7,118 nt of DNA from JAVVRI01 sp036654795 (GCA_036654795.1 JAVVRI010000145.1:1-7118), one strand, 5' to 3'; counted from the stretch's first letter, positions 1 through 6,891 are shown. Made by a program: numbers and translations. The notes: generated by a model from the letters alone, not told the origin.

Positions 1-1347
1 GGCAGATGCCATATCATACGAAACACGTGCTTGGGGATAGAGCTGGAAGCGGTTGCTCTCCACCCCGACTACCCGTTGCAGGCTATGTTCGCCCTGCAAA
101 CCGACTTCAGCAGTAAATAGGCCGAAGCGACGCTCCAGTCCAGCAAAGAGGAGATTCGTATAACGGTCGAAGGTATAGTCATTGCTCTTTTTCGGATTCG
201 GAACCCACTGGCCGTCTTTGAGGTTGTTGGCTGTGGCTACATACTCTTCGTTACGCACCCGGCCGATATATCCTGCCTGCAAACGCCACGCATGGGCAAA
301 CAGCTTAGTATAACTGGCGGAGAGATAATAGTTATTCTTGTTCTGATGTACATGCAGATTGTCTTCAGCCAAGATCTTACCCGTTTCGGGTTTTTCGTTT
401 TTATACTGATTGTCCTCGTCGTAAGCAAAGTTGTTGTAGTTGAAGAGTACCTCCAGCCGATCTCCCGGTTGCGCGAAGCGGTGGTTCCAGCGTGCTTCGG
501 CGGCGTAAGCCTCCTGGCTCTGGGTGTTGTAGCGATGGCGCAACATTCGGTTTGCCACCTCGCCCGAAGGTTTGAGCTTCGTGTTGTTGATGCCGCCGTA
601 ACGGTTATAATCCATTACATGGTAAAGGCCGTACACCGTCAGAAGGTCGCGGGGTGAAAGGTCGTAACCCACGGTCAAATCGGCCAGATGTACATTGGGA
701 CGAGCCGAAGCGTTGTTATTCATCATTGCTGTTCCGGTCTTGTCGGTAGTCGTCTTTTGAAAACTACGCTCACGGTATTCGTGACGATAGTTATATTTTG
801 CGGTTATGTGGAACTTGCCCGGATGTAGGTTGAGGACGGCGCCTGCGTTATATCGCTCCTGCAACCCACCCCCCAACGTTACTTGCAAAGGCGAATCGGT
901 GGTGCCGAAAGTGGTGGAGGAGAGATTGAGCACCCCGGCGTCTCCATCGGGTACTAACGACAATGGGGGCACTGAGGTCATGGCAATCCGGTTAAAAAAG
1001 AGGGCAGGCAGCTGAATCAGCACGTCGCCGCTATATTCTTCTAATAAGCCATAAGGCACTCCGTTAATAAAAAATCCCGGTTTGTTTGATCCACGAAAGG
1101 TAAGCCCGCCCTCGATATCGGTTATTACGGATGGTAGTTGCCGGAGTGCTTCGGCTGTTGTACTGGTCAGGCTGCTTAGGTTACCTTCCACTTGGAGGCG
1201 TTTGATGGATCTGCCACTCAGTCCGGCAAATCGTTGTCCTTGAATATTTATATTTTGCAACAGCAAAGTGGTGTCTGCAACGCTTTGTGCTGACAGTTGT
1301 TGTCCCAGGAAAAGGGATGTGAATAGCAGGAATAAGCTTAGTTTCAT
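1..1347 (-). CDS. TonB-dependent outer-membrane receptor, N-terminal part (runs off window)
   Basis: The minus strand is open from an ATG at 1347-1345 to the window edge, giving 449 codons without a stop; the C-terminus lies outside. Residues 1-20 (MKLSLFLLFTSLFLGQQLSA) form a signal peptide, with cleavage likely before Gln21. Residues about 30-145 look like a TonB plug domain: AEALRQLPSV (65-74), DIEGGLTFRGS (78-88), FFINGVPYG (92-100), and a DGDAGVLNLSS end (134-144). From about 150 on, alternating aromatic and polar stretches fit barrel strands (for example FHITAKYNYRHEYRERSF). By family knowledge this imports an unknown ligand across the outer membrane using TonB energy. The plug follows the signal peptide with no carboxypeptidase-like domain as in SusC proteins, so it resembles the shorter 'outer membrane beta-barrel' receptors of about 700-800 residues. 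AGGAAG lies just upstream of the ATG. No SusD partner is visible. The substrate is not inferable. Confidence 0.88.
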   Translation of the reverse strand, partial: MKLSLFLLFTSLFLGQQLSAQSVADTTLLLQNINIQGQRFAGLSGRSIKRLQVEGNLSSLTSTTAEALRQLPSVITDIEGGLTFRGSNKPGFFINGVPYGLLEEYSGDVLIQLPALFFNRIAMTSVPPLSLVPDGDAGVLNLSSTTFGTTDSPLQVTLGGGLQERYNAGAVLNLHPGKFHITAKYNYRHEYRERSFQKTTTDKTGTAMMNNNASARPNVHLADLTVGYDLSPRDLLTVYGLYHVMDYNRYGGINNTKLKPSGEVANRMLRHRYNTQSQEAYAAEARWNHRFAQPGDRLEVLFNYNNFAYDEDNQYKNEKPETGKILAEDNLHVHQNKNNYYLSASYTKLFAHAWRLQAGYIGRVRNEEYVATANNLKDGQWVPNPKKSNDYTFDRYTNLLFAGLERRFGLFTAEVGLQGEHSLQRVVGVESNRFQLYPQARVSYDMASA

Positions 1348-1370
1348 AATCTTCCTAAATAAGTAGTGAC

Positions 1371-1380
1371 GTTTATAAAC
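1371..1380. promoter_or_regulatory. 10-bp perfect palindrome upstream of the receptor gene
   Basis: GTTTATAAAC is its own reverse complement and sits 24-33 nt upstream of the receptor ATG, directly after the T-tract of the preceding terminator. Its position would suit an operator, but AT-rich palindromes of this size also arise by chance. I found no convincing TAnnTTTG element in the 1348-1380 gap, so the receptor promoter remains unplaced. Confidence 0.25.
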
Positions 1381-1414
1381 AAAAAAAAGTCTGTATGTTT
1401 TAAACATACAGACT
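1381..1414 (-). terminator. Intrinsic terminator of the small lipoprotein gene
   Basis: AGTCTGTATG (1388-1397) pairs perfectly with CATACAGACT (1405-1414), and the stem can extend by about two A-T pairs into the loop. On the minus strand the stem is followed by a run of T residues (A-tract 1381-1388 on the plus strand). It lies 25 nt past the lipoprotein stop codon and has no T-run on the plus-strand side, so it acts leftward only. It should insulate the receptor gene from lipoprotein transcription. Confidence 0.88.
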
Positions 1415-1438
1415 GTCCTTTAAACTGATTACTGAATA

Positions 1439-1633
1439 TTATTCAGCAGGTACAGCTTCTACAGCAGCTGAGTCAGCAGGAGCAACTTCAGCAGGAGCAA
1501 CTTCAGCAGCGGGTGCTACTTCTTCTACGGCTACTTCGTTTTCAGCAACTTCAGTAGATTCTGCTGATTTGCTACCACATGATGCGAATGAAACAGCTGC
1601 GATAACAGCAGCAAATGCAACTAACTTTTTCAT
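1439..1633 (-). CDS. Small acidic Ala/Val/Glu/Pro-rich putative lipoprotein, function unknown
   Basis: This 64-codon gene encodes a short basic start (MKK), a hydrophobic segment (about 4-17) and Cys19 in VSFASC|GSK. That fits signal peptidase II processing with a relaxed Bacteroidetes lipobox (Phe at -3, Ala at -2, Ser at -1). The mature 46 residues are strongly acidic (ten Glu, one Asp, one Lys) with no aromatic residue. They are low complexity, built from EVAPA units (AEVAPAEVAPADS), and unlikely to fold as a globular domain. The gene has a recognisable promoter (1684-1717) and a strong terminator (1381-1414), so it is probably monocistronic with a transcript of roughly 300 nt. I do not recognise a function. 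An envelope spacer, a periplasm-facing or surface lipoprotein, or an abundant lipoprotein analogous to small murein-type lipoproteins are all only guesses. A real gene is well supported by signal peptide, promoter and terminator. Confidence 0.82.
   Translation of the reverse strand: MKKLVAFAAVIAAVSFASCGSKSAESTEVAENEVAVEEVAPAAEVAPAEVAPADSAAVEAVPAE
1476..1505 (-). repeat. Two identical tandem 15-bp repeats inside the lipoprotein gene
   Basis: GCAGGAGCAACTTCA occurs twice head to tail (1476-1490 and 1491-1505), and a diverged third unit follows at 1506-1520. Each unit is five codons and adds one EVAPA-type pentapeptide, so gain or loss by slippage would keep the reading frame. Confidence 0.9.
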
Positions 1634-1683
1634 TTTGTCTTTAATTTAAACGGTCTATAATATCTTCTTGTTGTAAAACGATG

Positions 1684-1717
1684 CAAATGTATGGATTAAT
1701 TTTGCATGTTGTACAAC
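1684..1717 (-). promoter_or_regulatory. Bacteroides-type promoter of the small lipoprotein gene
   Basis: On the minus strand TACATTTG (1691-1684) matches the Bacteroides -7 consensus TAnnTTTG exactly. GTTG (1717-1714), one mismatch from the -33 TTTG, lies 22 nt upstream, slightly longer than the usual 19-21. A-rich tracts lie further upstream (plus-strand T-runs at 1727-1733 and 1739-1746). Transcription would start near 1677, giving a 5' leader of about 43 nt. Confidence 0.65.
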
Positions 1718-1719
1718 AT
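1706..1719. promoter_or_regulatory. 14-bp perfect palindrome over the lipoprotein promoter -33 region
   Basis: ATGTTGTACAACAT is its own reverse complement and covers the -33 element. A partial copy, TGTTGTAAAAC, lies at 1669-1679 on the other side of the -7, near the predicted transcription start. Two related sites bracketing a promoter resemble an operator pair, but the regulator is unknown and this is inference. Confidence 0.4.
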
Positions 1720-1787
1720 AACGAACTTTTTTTGTAAATATTTTTTCATTATTTCTTAACAATCTGATAACCAGCACACATCAAGAA

Positions 1788-3452
1788 TTAGAATTTATTG
1801 TATAAATAACGTTTTATACTCTTTTTAGGTGTCTTCTCAAATTCCATCGGATAAAGTTGCAATTCGGACACTTGCTCATAGGGTGCCAACAGCTTATTTA
1901 ACTCCACACAATTCTGTTGCATAATGACGGGGAGGTCGGTATGCGAGACGCCGGTACCGTCCACTGTGTCATAATCAGGATAAACCAGACCAATCAGTTT
2001 GCCGTTCCTTTCAACAATCAGACTTTCCATGATAAAAGGCAAATTGTCTAACTTGGATTCGATCTCTTCGGGGAAAATGTTCTGTCCGCTTGCACCCAAA
2101 ATCATGGTTTTGCAACGGCCACGTATATATATACGATTGTTGTGATCGATCGTGCCCAAGTCGCCGGTGCGAAGCCAGCCATCCTCAGTAAAGACATTAG
2201 CGGTAGCTTCTTCGTTCTTATAATATCCTTTCATCACATTCTCGCCACGCACCTGAATCTCGCCTACCTTATTATAAGGATCATCGGAATCAATGCGAAC
2301 TTCCATAATTCCTTTCAGTATCTGTCCGCATGAGCCGGGCACATATTCATCGTTGTGGTCGTAACTGACCAACGGACCACATTCCGTCATACCGTAGCCA
2401 ATGGTAAATGGATACTTTATCTTATATAGAAAATCCGTCACCTCCTGATTCATGGCCGCACCACCCACAATGATTTCACGGAAGCGCCCTCCCATCGAGT
2501 CGATCAGGTGCTTTCGGATTTGAGCATAGATGCGCGAATCTAATAACGGAATGTTGAGTGCCAGTTTCAGAGTAGTCTTCTCAAGCTGCGGCAGGATCAT
2601 CTTTTTATAGATCTTTTCCAGAATGAGCGGTACGGTCAGAATCAGGTTTGGCTTTACCTCCTCGAAAGCCTTGAGTAATATTTTAGGAGAAGGCACCTTG
2701 CCCAACAGATAGACATGCGCCCCAACAGCCATCGGCACCAAGAAGTTGAAGGCACAACTATAGGCATGCGCCAATGGGAGGAAGCACAGTTCACGATCAC
2801 CACGAAACAACAAATTCAGCGTTTTTGCATATACAACATTTCCGGCCAAATTATTACCCGTAAGCATAACACCTTTACTAAAGCCGGTCGTACCAGAGGT
2901 GTAGTTAAGGAGCATGACCTTATCGTTATCCAGATCCGCATACTTAATATCCTCCCGGTGAAAGCCGTTTGGATACCTTTTCTCCATTTTATCATCCATC
3001 GCTAGGAGTAACTTCTGGATGCTCTCACCATCGCGTTGATGCAGGCAACGAAAGTCAGTCAGAGAAAAGACACCTCGTATCTCCTCTATCCTATCCTCCT
3101 CCAATGAGTCCCAGATGCGATCACTCACAAAAAGAAATACGGATTCGGAATGATTGATAATATGATGTACGTCATTGGGATTGAAGTCCTGCAAGATGGG
3201 TACGATAATAGCCCCATAGGTGATGGCAGCCATATAAACCATACACCAATGCGCATTGTCCTTTCCAATCAAGGCTATCTTGTCACCACGACGGATTTGA
3301 CACTCTTCAAACATGAGATGAATCCGGGCAATCCGATTTGCCACATCTCCAAAGGTAAAACAAGTACCTTTACTGTAGTCCGACAGCGCTGGCAATTCCC
3401 AATGCTCACGGAAACTATCTTCGTAGATCTTAATAAAATTCTCTTTAATCAT
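1788..3452 (-). CDS. AMP-forming acyl-CoA synthetase (long-chain fatty-acid--CoA ligase family)
   Basis: The protein has 554 residues when started at the ATG at 3452. It belongs to the adenylate-forming ANL superfamily and should activate a carboxylic acid, probably a fatty acid, with ATP to acyl-AMP and then transfer it to CoA (possibly to ACP). In order it shows the ATP-binding loop YTSGTTGFSKGVM (about 184-196), FLPLAHAYS (224-232), the adenine-binding IGYGMTECGPL (351-361), GWLRTGDLG (425-433), the hinge region RIYIRGRCKTMILG (440-453) and the C-terminal TPKKSIKR (541-548). It has no signal peptide and is cytosolic or membrane-associated. The frame runs upstream to an ATG at 3506, but a promoter -7 at 3476-3483 lies inside that extension, so 3452 is the better start. 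In the last motif the position usually held by the catalytic lysine reads Ser, with lysines on both sides. Substrate chain length cannot be read from sequence. It is divergent from mtaB, and no clear terminator follows its stop. Confidence 0.9.
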   Translation of the reverse strand: MIKENFIKIYEDSFREHWELPALSDYSKGTCFTFGDVANRIARIHLMFEECQIRRGDKIALIGKDNAHWCMVYMAAITYGAIIVPILQDFNPNDVHHIINHSESVFLFVSDRIWDSLEEDRIEEIRGVFSLTDFRCLHQRDGESIQKLLLAMDDKMEKRYPNGFHREDIKYADLDNDKVMLLNYTSGTTGFSKGVMLTGNNLAGNVVYAKTLNLLFRGDRELCFLPLAHAYSCAFNFLVPMAVGAHVYLLGKVPSPKILLKAFEEVKPNLILTVPLILEKIYKKMILPQLEKTTLKLALNIPLLDSRIYAQIRKHLIDSMGGRFREIIVGGAAMNQEVTDFLYKIKYPFTIGYGMTECGPLVSYDHNDEYVPGSCGQILKGIMEVRIDSDDPYNKVGEIQVRGENVMKGYYKNEEATANVFTEDGWLRTGDLGTIDHNNRIYIRGRCKTMILGASGQNIFPEEIESKLDNLPFIMESLIVERNGKLIGLVYPDYDTVDGTGVSHTDLPVIMQQNCVELNKLLAPYEQVSELQLYPMEFEKTPKKSIKRYLYNKF

Positions 3453-3475
3453 AGCACACATTCGTGAAATTTGTG

Positions 3476-3507
3476 CAAAAATAGAGCTAAAAGTGCAGAT
3501 ATACAAC
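3476..3507 (-). promoter_or_regulatory. Promoter of the acyl-CoA ligase gene
   Basis: On the minus strand TATTTTTG (3483-3476) matches TAnnTTTG exactly, with GTTG (3507-3504) 20 nt upstream as a one-mismatch -33. Transcription would begin near 3469, only about 17 nt before the ATG at 3452. This excludes the longer start at 3506 for transcripts from this promoter. Confidence 0.65.
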
Positions 3508-3531
3508 TAAACAGAAGGCTAACTTCGCCCT

Positions 3532-3547
3532 TTTGTCTAACTTTGTC
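3532..3547 (+). promoter_or_regulatory. Putative promoter -7 element of mtaB within a TTTGTC direct repeat
   Basis: TAACTTTG at 3538-3545 matches the Bacteroides -7 consensus exactly and would start transcription near 3552, 14 nt before the mtaB ATG. No good TTTG lies 19-22 nt upstream, so the -33 is weak or absent. TTTGTC appears twice, at 3532-3537 and 3542-3547, exactly one helical turn apart. The repeat may be chance or a regulator contact. Confidence 0.5.
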
Positions 3548-3565
3548 GTATAAATAAAACGTTAA

Positions 3566-4882
3566 ATGATAGACAATACTGTTTTCCAAAATAAGATAGC
3601 AGCTTATTACACCTTGGGGTGTAAACTTAATTTTGCCGAAACTTCCACCATCGGGAAAGTACTTGCCGATGAGGGAATACGCAAAGCACGCAGCGGAGAG
3701 AAAGCCGACATTTGTGTGATAAACACCTGCTCTGTAACAGAACTGGCAGACAAAAAATGCCGACAGGCCATCCGCCGCATCAGCAAACAACACCCGGGCG
3801 CTTTTATCGTCGTAACCGGATGTTACGCACAGCTCAAACCGGAAGAGGTATCACATATAGAAGGAGTAGACCTTGTACTTGGCGCTGAGCAGAAGCTGGA
3901 TATCCTTCAGTATCTTAACAATTTAAATAAAAAAGAAAACGGAGGCGCTATCGTTGCCTCTGAGACGAAAGATATTCGTACCTTTGCTCCTTCCTGCTCA
4001 GCCGACGACCGTACACGCCACTTCCTCAAAGTGCAAGATGGGTGTGATTACTTCTGTTCTTACTGCACCATCCCCTTTGCCCGCGGAAGAAGCCGCAACG
4101 GCACAATTGCCAGCATGGTGGAACAAGCTGAGACAGTAGCTAGAAACGGGGGGAAGGAGATCGTATTAACCGGTGTCAATATTGGAGACTTTGGCAAGAG
4201 CACCGGCGAAAGCTTTATCGAATTGATCCGTGCTCTGGACGAGGTAGAAGGCATCTTACGTTATCGCATCTCCTCCATCGAACCCAATCTGATTACAGAC
4301 GAGGCCATCGACTTTGTAGCCGGTAGCCGCCGATTTGCCCCCCACTTCCACATCCCGCTACAAAGTGGAAGCGACGAAGTGCTGAAACTAATGCGCCGAC
4401 GATATGACACCGCCCTTTTTCGCCATAAGATTGAGAAGGTAAAACAGGTGATGCCGCATGCTTTTATTGGCGTAGACGTAATAGTAGGTACGCGAGGGGA
4501 GACAGACGAACTGTTCGAAGAAGCCCGCAGTTTCATTGACAGCCTCGACATTTCGCAATTGCACGTATTCAGTTACTCCGAACGTCCGGGCACACAAGCA
4601 CTGAAGATTGACCATGCAGTAGATCCACGCACGAAGCACCTTCGCAGCCAACAGCTGCTTGATATTTCCGACAAAAAGTTGCATGCTTTCTACTCAGCAC
4701 ATATCGGGCAACAGGCCGACGTCCTCTTTGAGCATAGCCATAAAGATGGCTTGATGCACGGCTTTACCGAGAATTACATCAAGGTAGAAGCACCTTACAA
4801 TCCAGCCTTGGCCAACACCTGCTGCCGAATCAAATTAGGTACCTTCAATGAGGCGAAAGACGCGCTGACCATCGACCGATAA
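3566..4882 (+). CDS. mtaB: tRNA t6A37 C2-methylthiotransferase MtaB (radical SAM)
   Basis: MtaB converts N6-threonylcarbamoyladenosine at position 37 of ANN-decoding tRNAs into its 2-methylthio form (ms2t6A), using S-adenosylmethionine and two [4Fe-4S] clusters. The 438-residue protein has the full layout. The N-terminal methylthiotransferase domain (about 11-125) carries the three auxiliary-cluster cysteines in TLGCKLN (C19), INTCSVT (C55) and VTGCYAQ (C86). The radical SAM domain (about 148-370) carries CDYFCSYC (C160, C164, C167), LTGVNIG, IPLQSGSD, VIVGTRGET and HVFSYSERPGT. A C-terminal TRAM-like RNA-binding domain spans about 376-435. Length and the ALGCK-type N-terminus fit MtaB better than MiaB or RimO. 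The start at 3566 lies shortly after a -7 element, and no Shine-Dalgarno site is seen, as is common in Bacteroides. The gene is first in a rightward cluster and 42 nt ahead of an acyltransferase gene. It appears intact. Confidence 0.95.
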   Translation: MIDNTVFQNKIAAYYTLGCKLNFAETSTIGKVLADEGIRKARSGEKADICVINTCSVTELADKKCRQAIRRISKQHPGAFIVVTGCYAQLKPEEVSHIEGVDLVLGAEQKLDILQYLNNLNKKENGGAIVASETKDIRTFAPSCSADDRTRHFLKVQDGCDYFCSYCTIPFARGRSRNGTIASMVEQAETVARNGGKEIVLTGVNIGDFGKSTGESFIELIRALDEVEGILRYRISSIEPNLITDEAIDFVAGSRRFAPHFHIPLQSGSDEVLKLMRRRYDTALFRHKIEKVKQVMPHAFIGVDVIVGTRGETDELFEEARSFIDSLDISQLHVFSYSERPGTQALKIDHAVDPRTKHLRSQQLLDISDKKLHAFYSAHIGQQADVLFEHSHKDGLMHGFTENYIKVEAPYNPALANTCCRIKLGTFNEAKDALTIDR

Positions 4883-4885
4883 CCT

Positions 4886-4900
4886 AGAAACAACGTTTCT
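4886..4900 (+). other. Weak hairpin in the mtaB-acyltransferase gap
   Basis: AGAAAC (4886-4891) and GTTTCT (4895-4900) are perfect complements around an AAC loop, followed by TTTATT. The stem is six pairs and mostly A-T, so it could attenuate transcription slightly but is too weak to call a terminator. It lies 3 nt past the mtaB stop, and read-through into the acyltransferase gene is likely. Confidence 0.3.
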
Positions 4901-4924
4901 TTTATTCATATTAATACGGATAAA

Positions 4925-5839
4925 ATGTGGACTAAGATACAATACATTATACTTTACAGCTGGATTAAAACACATGCCTGGCTACCGATGAGGGTGCTCT
5001 ATCTGTTTGCGGACATACTATATGTACTTATATATAAGGTAGCACGATACCGCATCAGTGTGGTGCGCCGTGGCATGAAAGATTCCTTTCCAATGAAGTC
5101 CGATCATGAGCTGCGCCGGATGGAGCGTGCCTTTTATCATCATTTTGCAGACTACATCATGGAAACAATCAAGCTGGCGCACATCTCGCTTGAAGAGGTG
5201 CACCGACGTGCCAACCTGCGTAATCCGGAAGTGATAGACCAACTGATAGCCGAAGGCCATACCTGCTGCCTGCTCGTTATGGGGCATTATGGGAACTGGG
5301 AATGGTTTACCTCTTCAAACCTACGCTTCAAAGAGGCTCACCTTTATCAGATATACCGCCCGCTAAACAATAAAGCCTTCGACCAACTATTCATATACCT
5401 CCGTACCCGCTTCGGCGCACGGGGAGTAAAGAAAAACGACACCATACGCGACATCATCCGCCTAAAACAAGAAAAAACGCCTGCCGTAGTCGTTTTTCTG
5501 GCAGACCAGACGCCCAGCCCTGCCAACCTGCACTACTGGACTACGTTCCTAAATCAGGAGACGTCCATACTGAACGGCCCCGAACGGATCGCACAAAAGT
5601 TGGATTTGCCTGTCGTGTATATGGATACCCGACAGGTTAAGCGTGGGTATTATACCGTGGATGCAAAAATAATAACCAAAACACCCAGATTAACCCCTGA
5701 ATTTTGGATTACAGAACAATATACCCGCCTGATGGAAGAAACCATCCTGCGTAACCCATCCTATTGGCTCTGGACGCACAAAAGGTGGAAATATAAAAAG
5801 AAACAAAATAACGAAGAAGGAACAAATGATAAAAAATAA
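4925..5839 (+). CDS. LpxL/HtrB-family lipid A acyltransferase (lysophospholipid acyltransferase family)
   Basis: This inner-membrane-associated enzyme should add a secondary acyl chain to a lipid A precursor, using acyl-ACP as donor. The 304-residue protein has the usual size for LpxL-type enzymes. It has an N-terminal hydrophobic anchor (about 19-38), the catalytic HX4E motif as GHYGNWEW (H121, E126), YRPLNN (144-149) with the conserved Arg, FLADQTP (191-197), and a C-terminal PSYWLWTHKRWK (278-289) typical of the family. The C-terminus is Lys/Asn-rich. Bacteroides lipid A is known to be penta-acylated, so one late acyltransferase would fit. An ornithine-lipid or other glycolipid acceptor cannot be excluded. 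GGAT lies just before the start, only a weak ribosome site. The 3' end overlaps the glycosyltransferase start by 14 nt, pointing to translational coupling. The gene appears intact. Confidence 0.88.
   Translation: MWTKIQYIILYSWIKTHAWLPMRVLYLFADILYVLIYKVARYRISVVRRGMKDSFPMKSDHELRRMERAFYHHFADYIMETIKLAHISLEEVHRRANLRNPEVIDQLIAEGHTCCLLVMGHYGNWEWFTSSNLRFKEAHLYQIYRPLNNKAFDQLFIYLRTRFGARGVKKNDTIRDIIRLKQEKTPAVVVFLADQTPSPANLHYWTTFLNQETSILNGPERIAQKLDLPVVYMDTRQVKRGYYTVDAKIITKTPRLTPEFWITEQYTRLMEETILRNPSYWLWTHKRWKYKKKQNNEEGTNDKK
5816..5828 (+). promoter_or_regulatory. Shine-Dalgarno site and start of the glycosyltransferase inside the acyltransferase gene
   Basis: GAAGG (5816-5820) precedes the ATG at 5826 by five bases and lies within the last codons of the acyltransferase gene. 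It is the best Shine-Dalgarno-like site among the window's main genes, which mostly lack one. It supports the 14-nt overlap as the real start and not an annotation artefact. Confidence 0.65.
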
Positions 5840-6866
5840 AGAATTGATTGCACCGCAAGTAGCCGTAGTGATCCTAAACTGGAACGGATGCCAGTTAATG
5901 GAACAGTTCCTGCCTTCCGTAATTGCGCACACACCAACCAACCGGGCGGAAGTAGTAGTGGCCGATAATGGCTCCACCGACCAGTCGTTAGAAATGCTGC
6001 GTCACCGTTTCCCCAGCGTGCGCCTCATTGTGTTGGACAAAAACCACGGCTTTGCCGAAGGATACAATCAAGCACTAAAAGAGGTAGACGCCGAATATAC
6101 CGTTTTGCTTAACAGCGATGTGGAGGTGACGGCAGGATGGCTGGATGCTCCTCTGGCTGCGATGCAAGCCGACCTCAACATAGCTTGCGCACAACCTAAG
6201 ATACGCGCACAACGTAACCCCACCTCGTTCGAATATGCCGGAGCGGCGGGTGGGTATATGGATCGTTACGGCTACCCATTCTGTCGTGGGCGCGTGCTTC
6301 ATGTCATTGAAGAAGATAAGGGACAGTACGACACGCAAACCGACATACTCTGGGCAACAGGAGCCTGTCTGTTCGTGCGTACGGCTATTTATAAAGAGGC
6401 AGGCGGATTGGATGCGCGTTTCTTCGCCCATCAAGAGGAAGTGGATCTGTGTTGGAGGCTTCGCTCGCGGGGGTATCGGTTGGTTTGTACGCCGCAATCG
6501 GTCGTCTATCACGTGGGAGGCGCTACACTCAGCACAGAGAGTCCACGAAAGACCTTCCTAAACTTTCGAAACAACCTATTAATGCTCTATAAAAACCTAC
6601 CGGAGGAGGACTTACGCCCCGTGATGCGCGCGCGCTTCTGGCTCGATTATATTGCTGCCACCAAGTTTTTCCTGAGCGGACACGTGAGGAATGCCCGTGC
6701 CGTCTATCAAGCCCGTAAAGAGTTCTTTCTATGGAAACCCTCCTACGCACCTATCCGCCGGGAGAATCTAAAGAAAACCACGCTCAGACCCATTCCGGAA
6801 CTGATGCACCAAAGCCTTATCGTGGCCTTCTATTTAAAGGGAAAGAAGAGATATACGGAGTTATAA
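5826..6866 (+). CDS. Family 2 glycosyltransferase (rhamnosyltransferase-like)
   Basis: The 346-residue GT-A fold protein should transfer a sugar from a nucleotide-sugar donor at the cytoplasmic face of the inner membrane. It shows VAVVILNWNG (12-21), the donor-binding VVADNGSTD (44-52), NHGFAEGYNQAL (73-84), the metal-binding LLNSDVEV (94-101), WATGACLFVR (176-185) and the acceptor-side HQEEVDLCWRLRSRGY (202-217). This pattern matches the WbbL/rhamnosyltransferase-like GT2 branch. The C-terminal part (about 265-346) is basic, with an amphipathic stretch but no clear transmembrane span, so it is probably peripheral. It overlaps a lipid A acyltransferase gene and is translationally coupled to it, so an LPS or other envelope glycolipid acceptor is the best inference. 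Donor and acceptor sugars are not readable. The gene appears intact. Confidence 0.9.
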   Translation: MIKNKELIAPQVAVVILNWNGCQLMEQFLPSVIAHTPTNRAEVVVADNGSTDQSLEMLRHRFPSVRLIVLDKNHGFAEGYNQALKEVDAEYTVLLNSDVEVTAGWLDAPLAAMQADLNIACAQPKIRAQRNPTSFEYAGAAGGYMDRYGYPFCRGRVLHVIEEDKGQYDTQTDILWATGACLFVRTAIYKEAGGLDARFFAHQEEVDLCWRLRSRGYRLVCTPQSVVYHVGGATLSTESPRKTFLNFRNNLLMLYKNLPEEDLRPVMRARFWLDYIAATKFFLSGHVRNARAVYQARKEFFLWKPSYAPIRRENLKKTTLRPIPELMHQSLIVAFYLKGKKRYTEL

Positions 6867-6891
6867 GTTCCTCAAGTTTCGGAAGTAACCT

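Noticed and set aside
292..1015. Open frames on the plus strand across the receptor region
   Set aside because: They lie antisense to a continuous 449-codon receptor frame with signal peptide, plug and barrel character. Their translations show no coherent domain.
1720..1787. Possible terminator after the acyl-CoA ligase
   Set aside because: Only a weak CTG/CAG stem (about 1761-1774) is present and the leftward strand has A-runs, not T-runs, after it. The T-runs belong to the plus strand and more likely serve as upstream A-tracts of the lipoprotein promoter.
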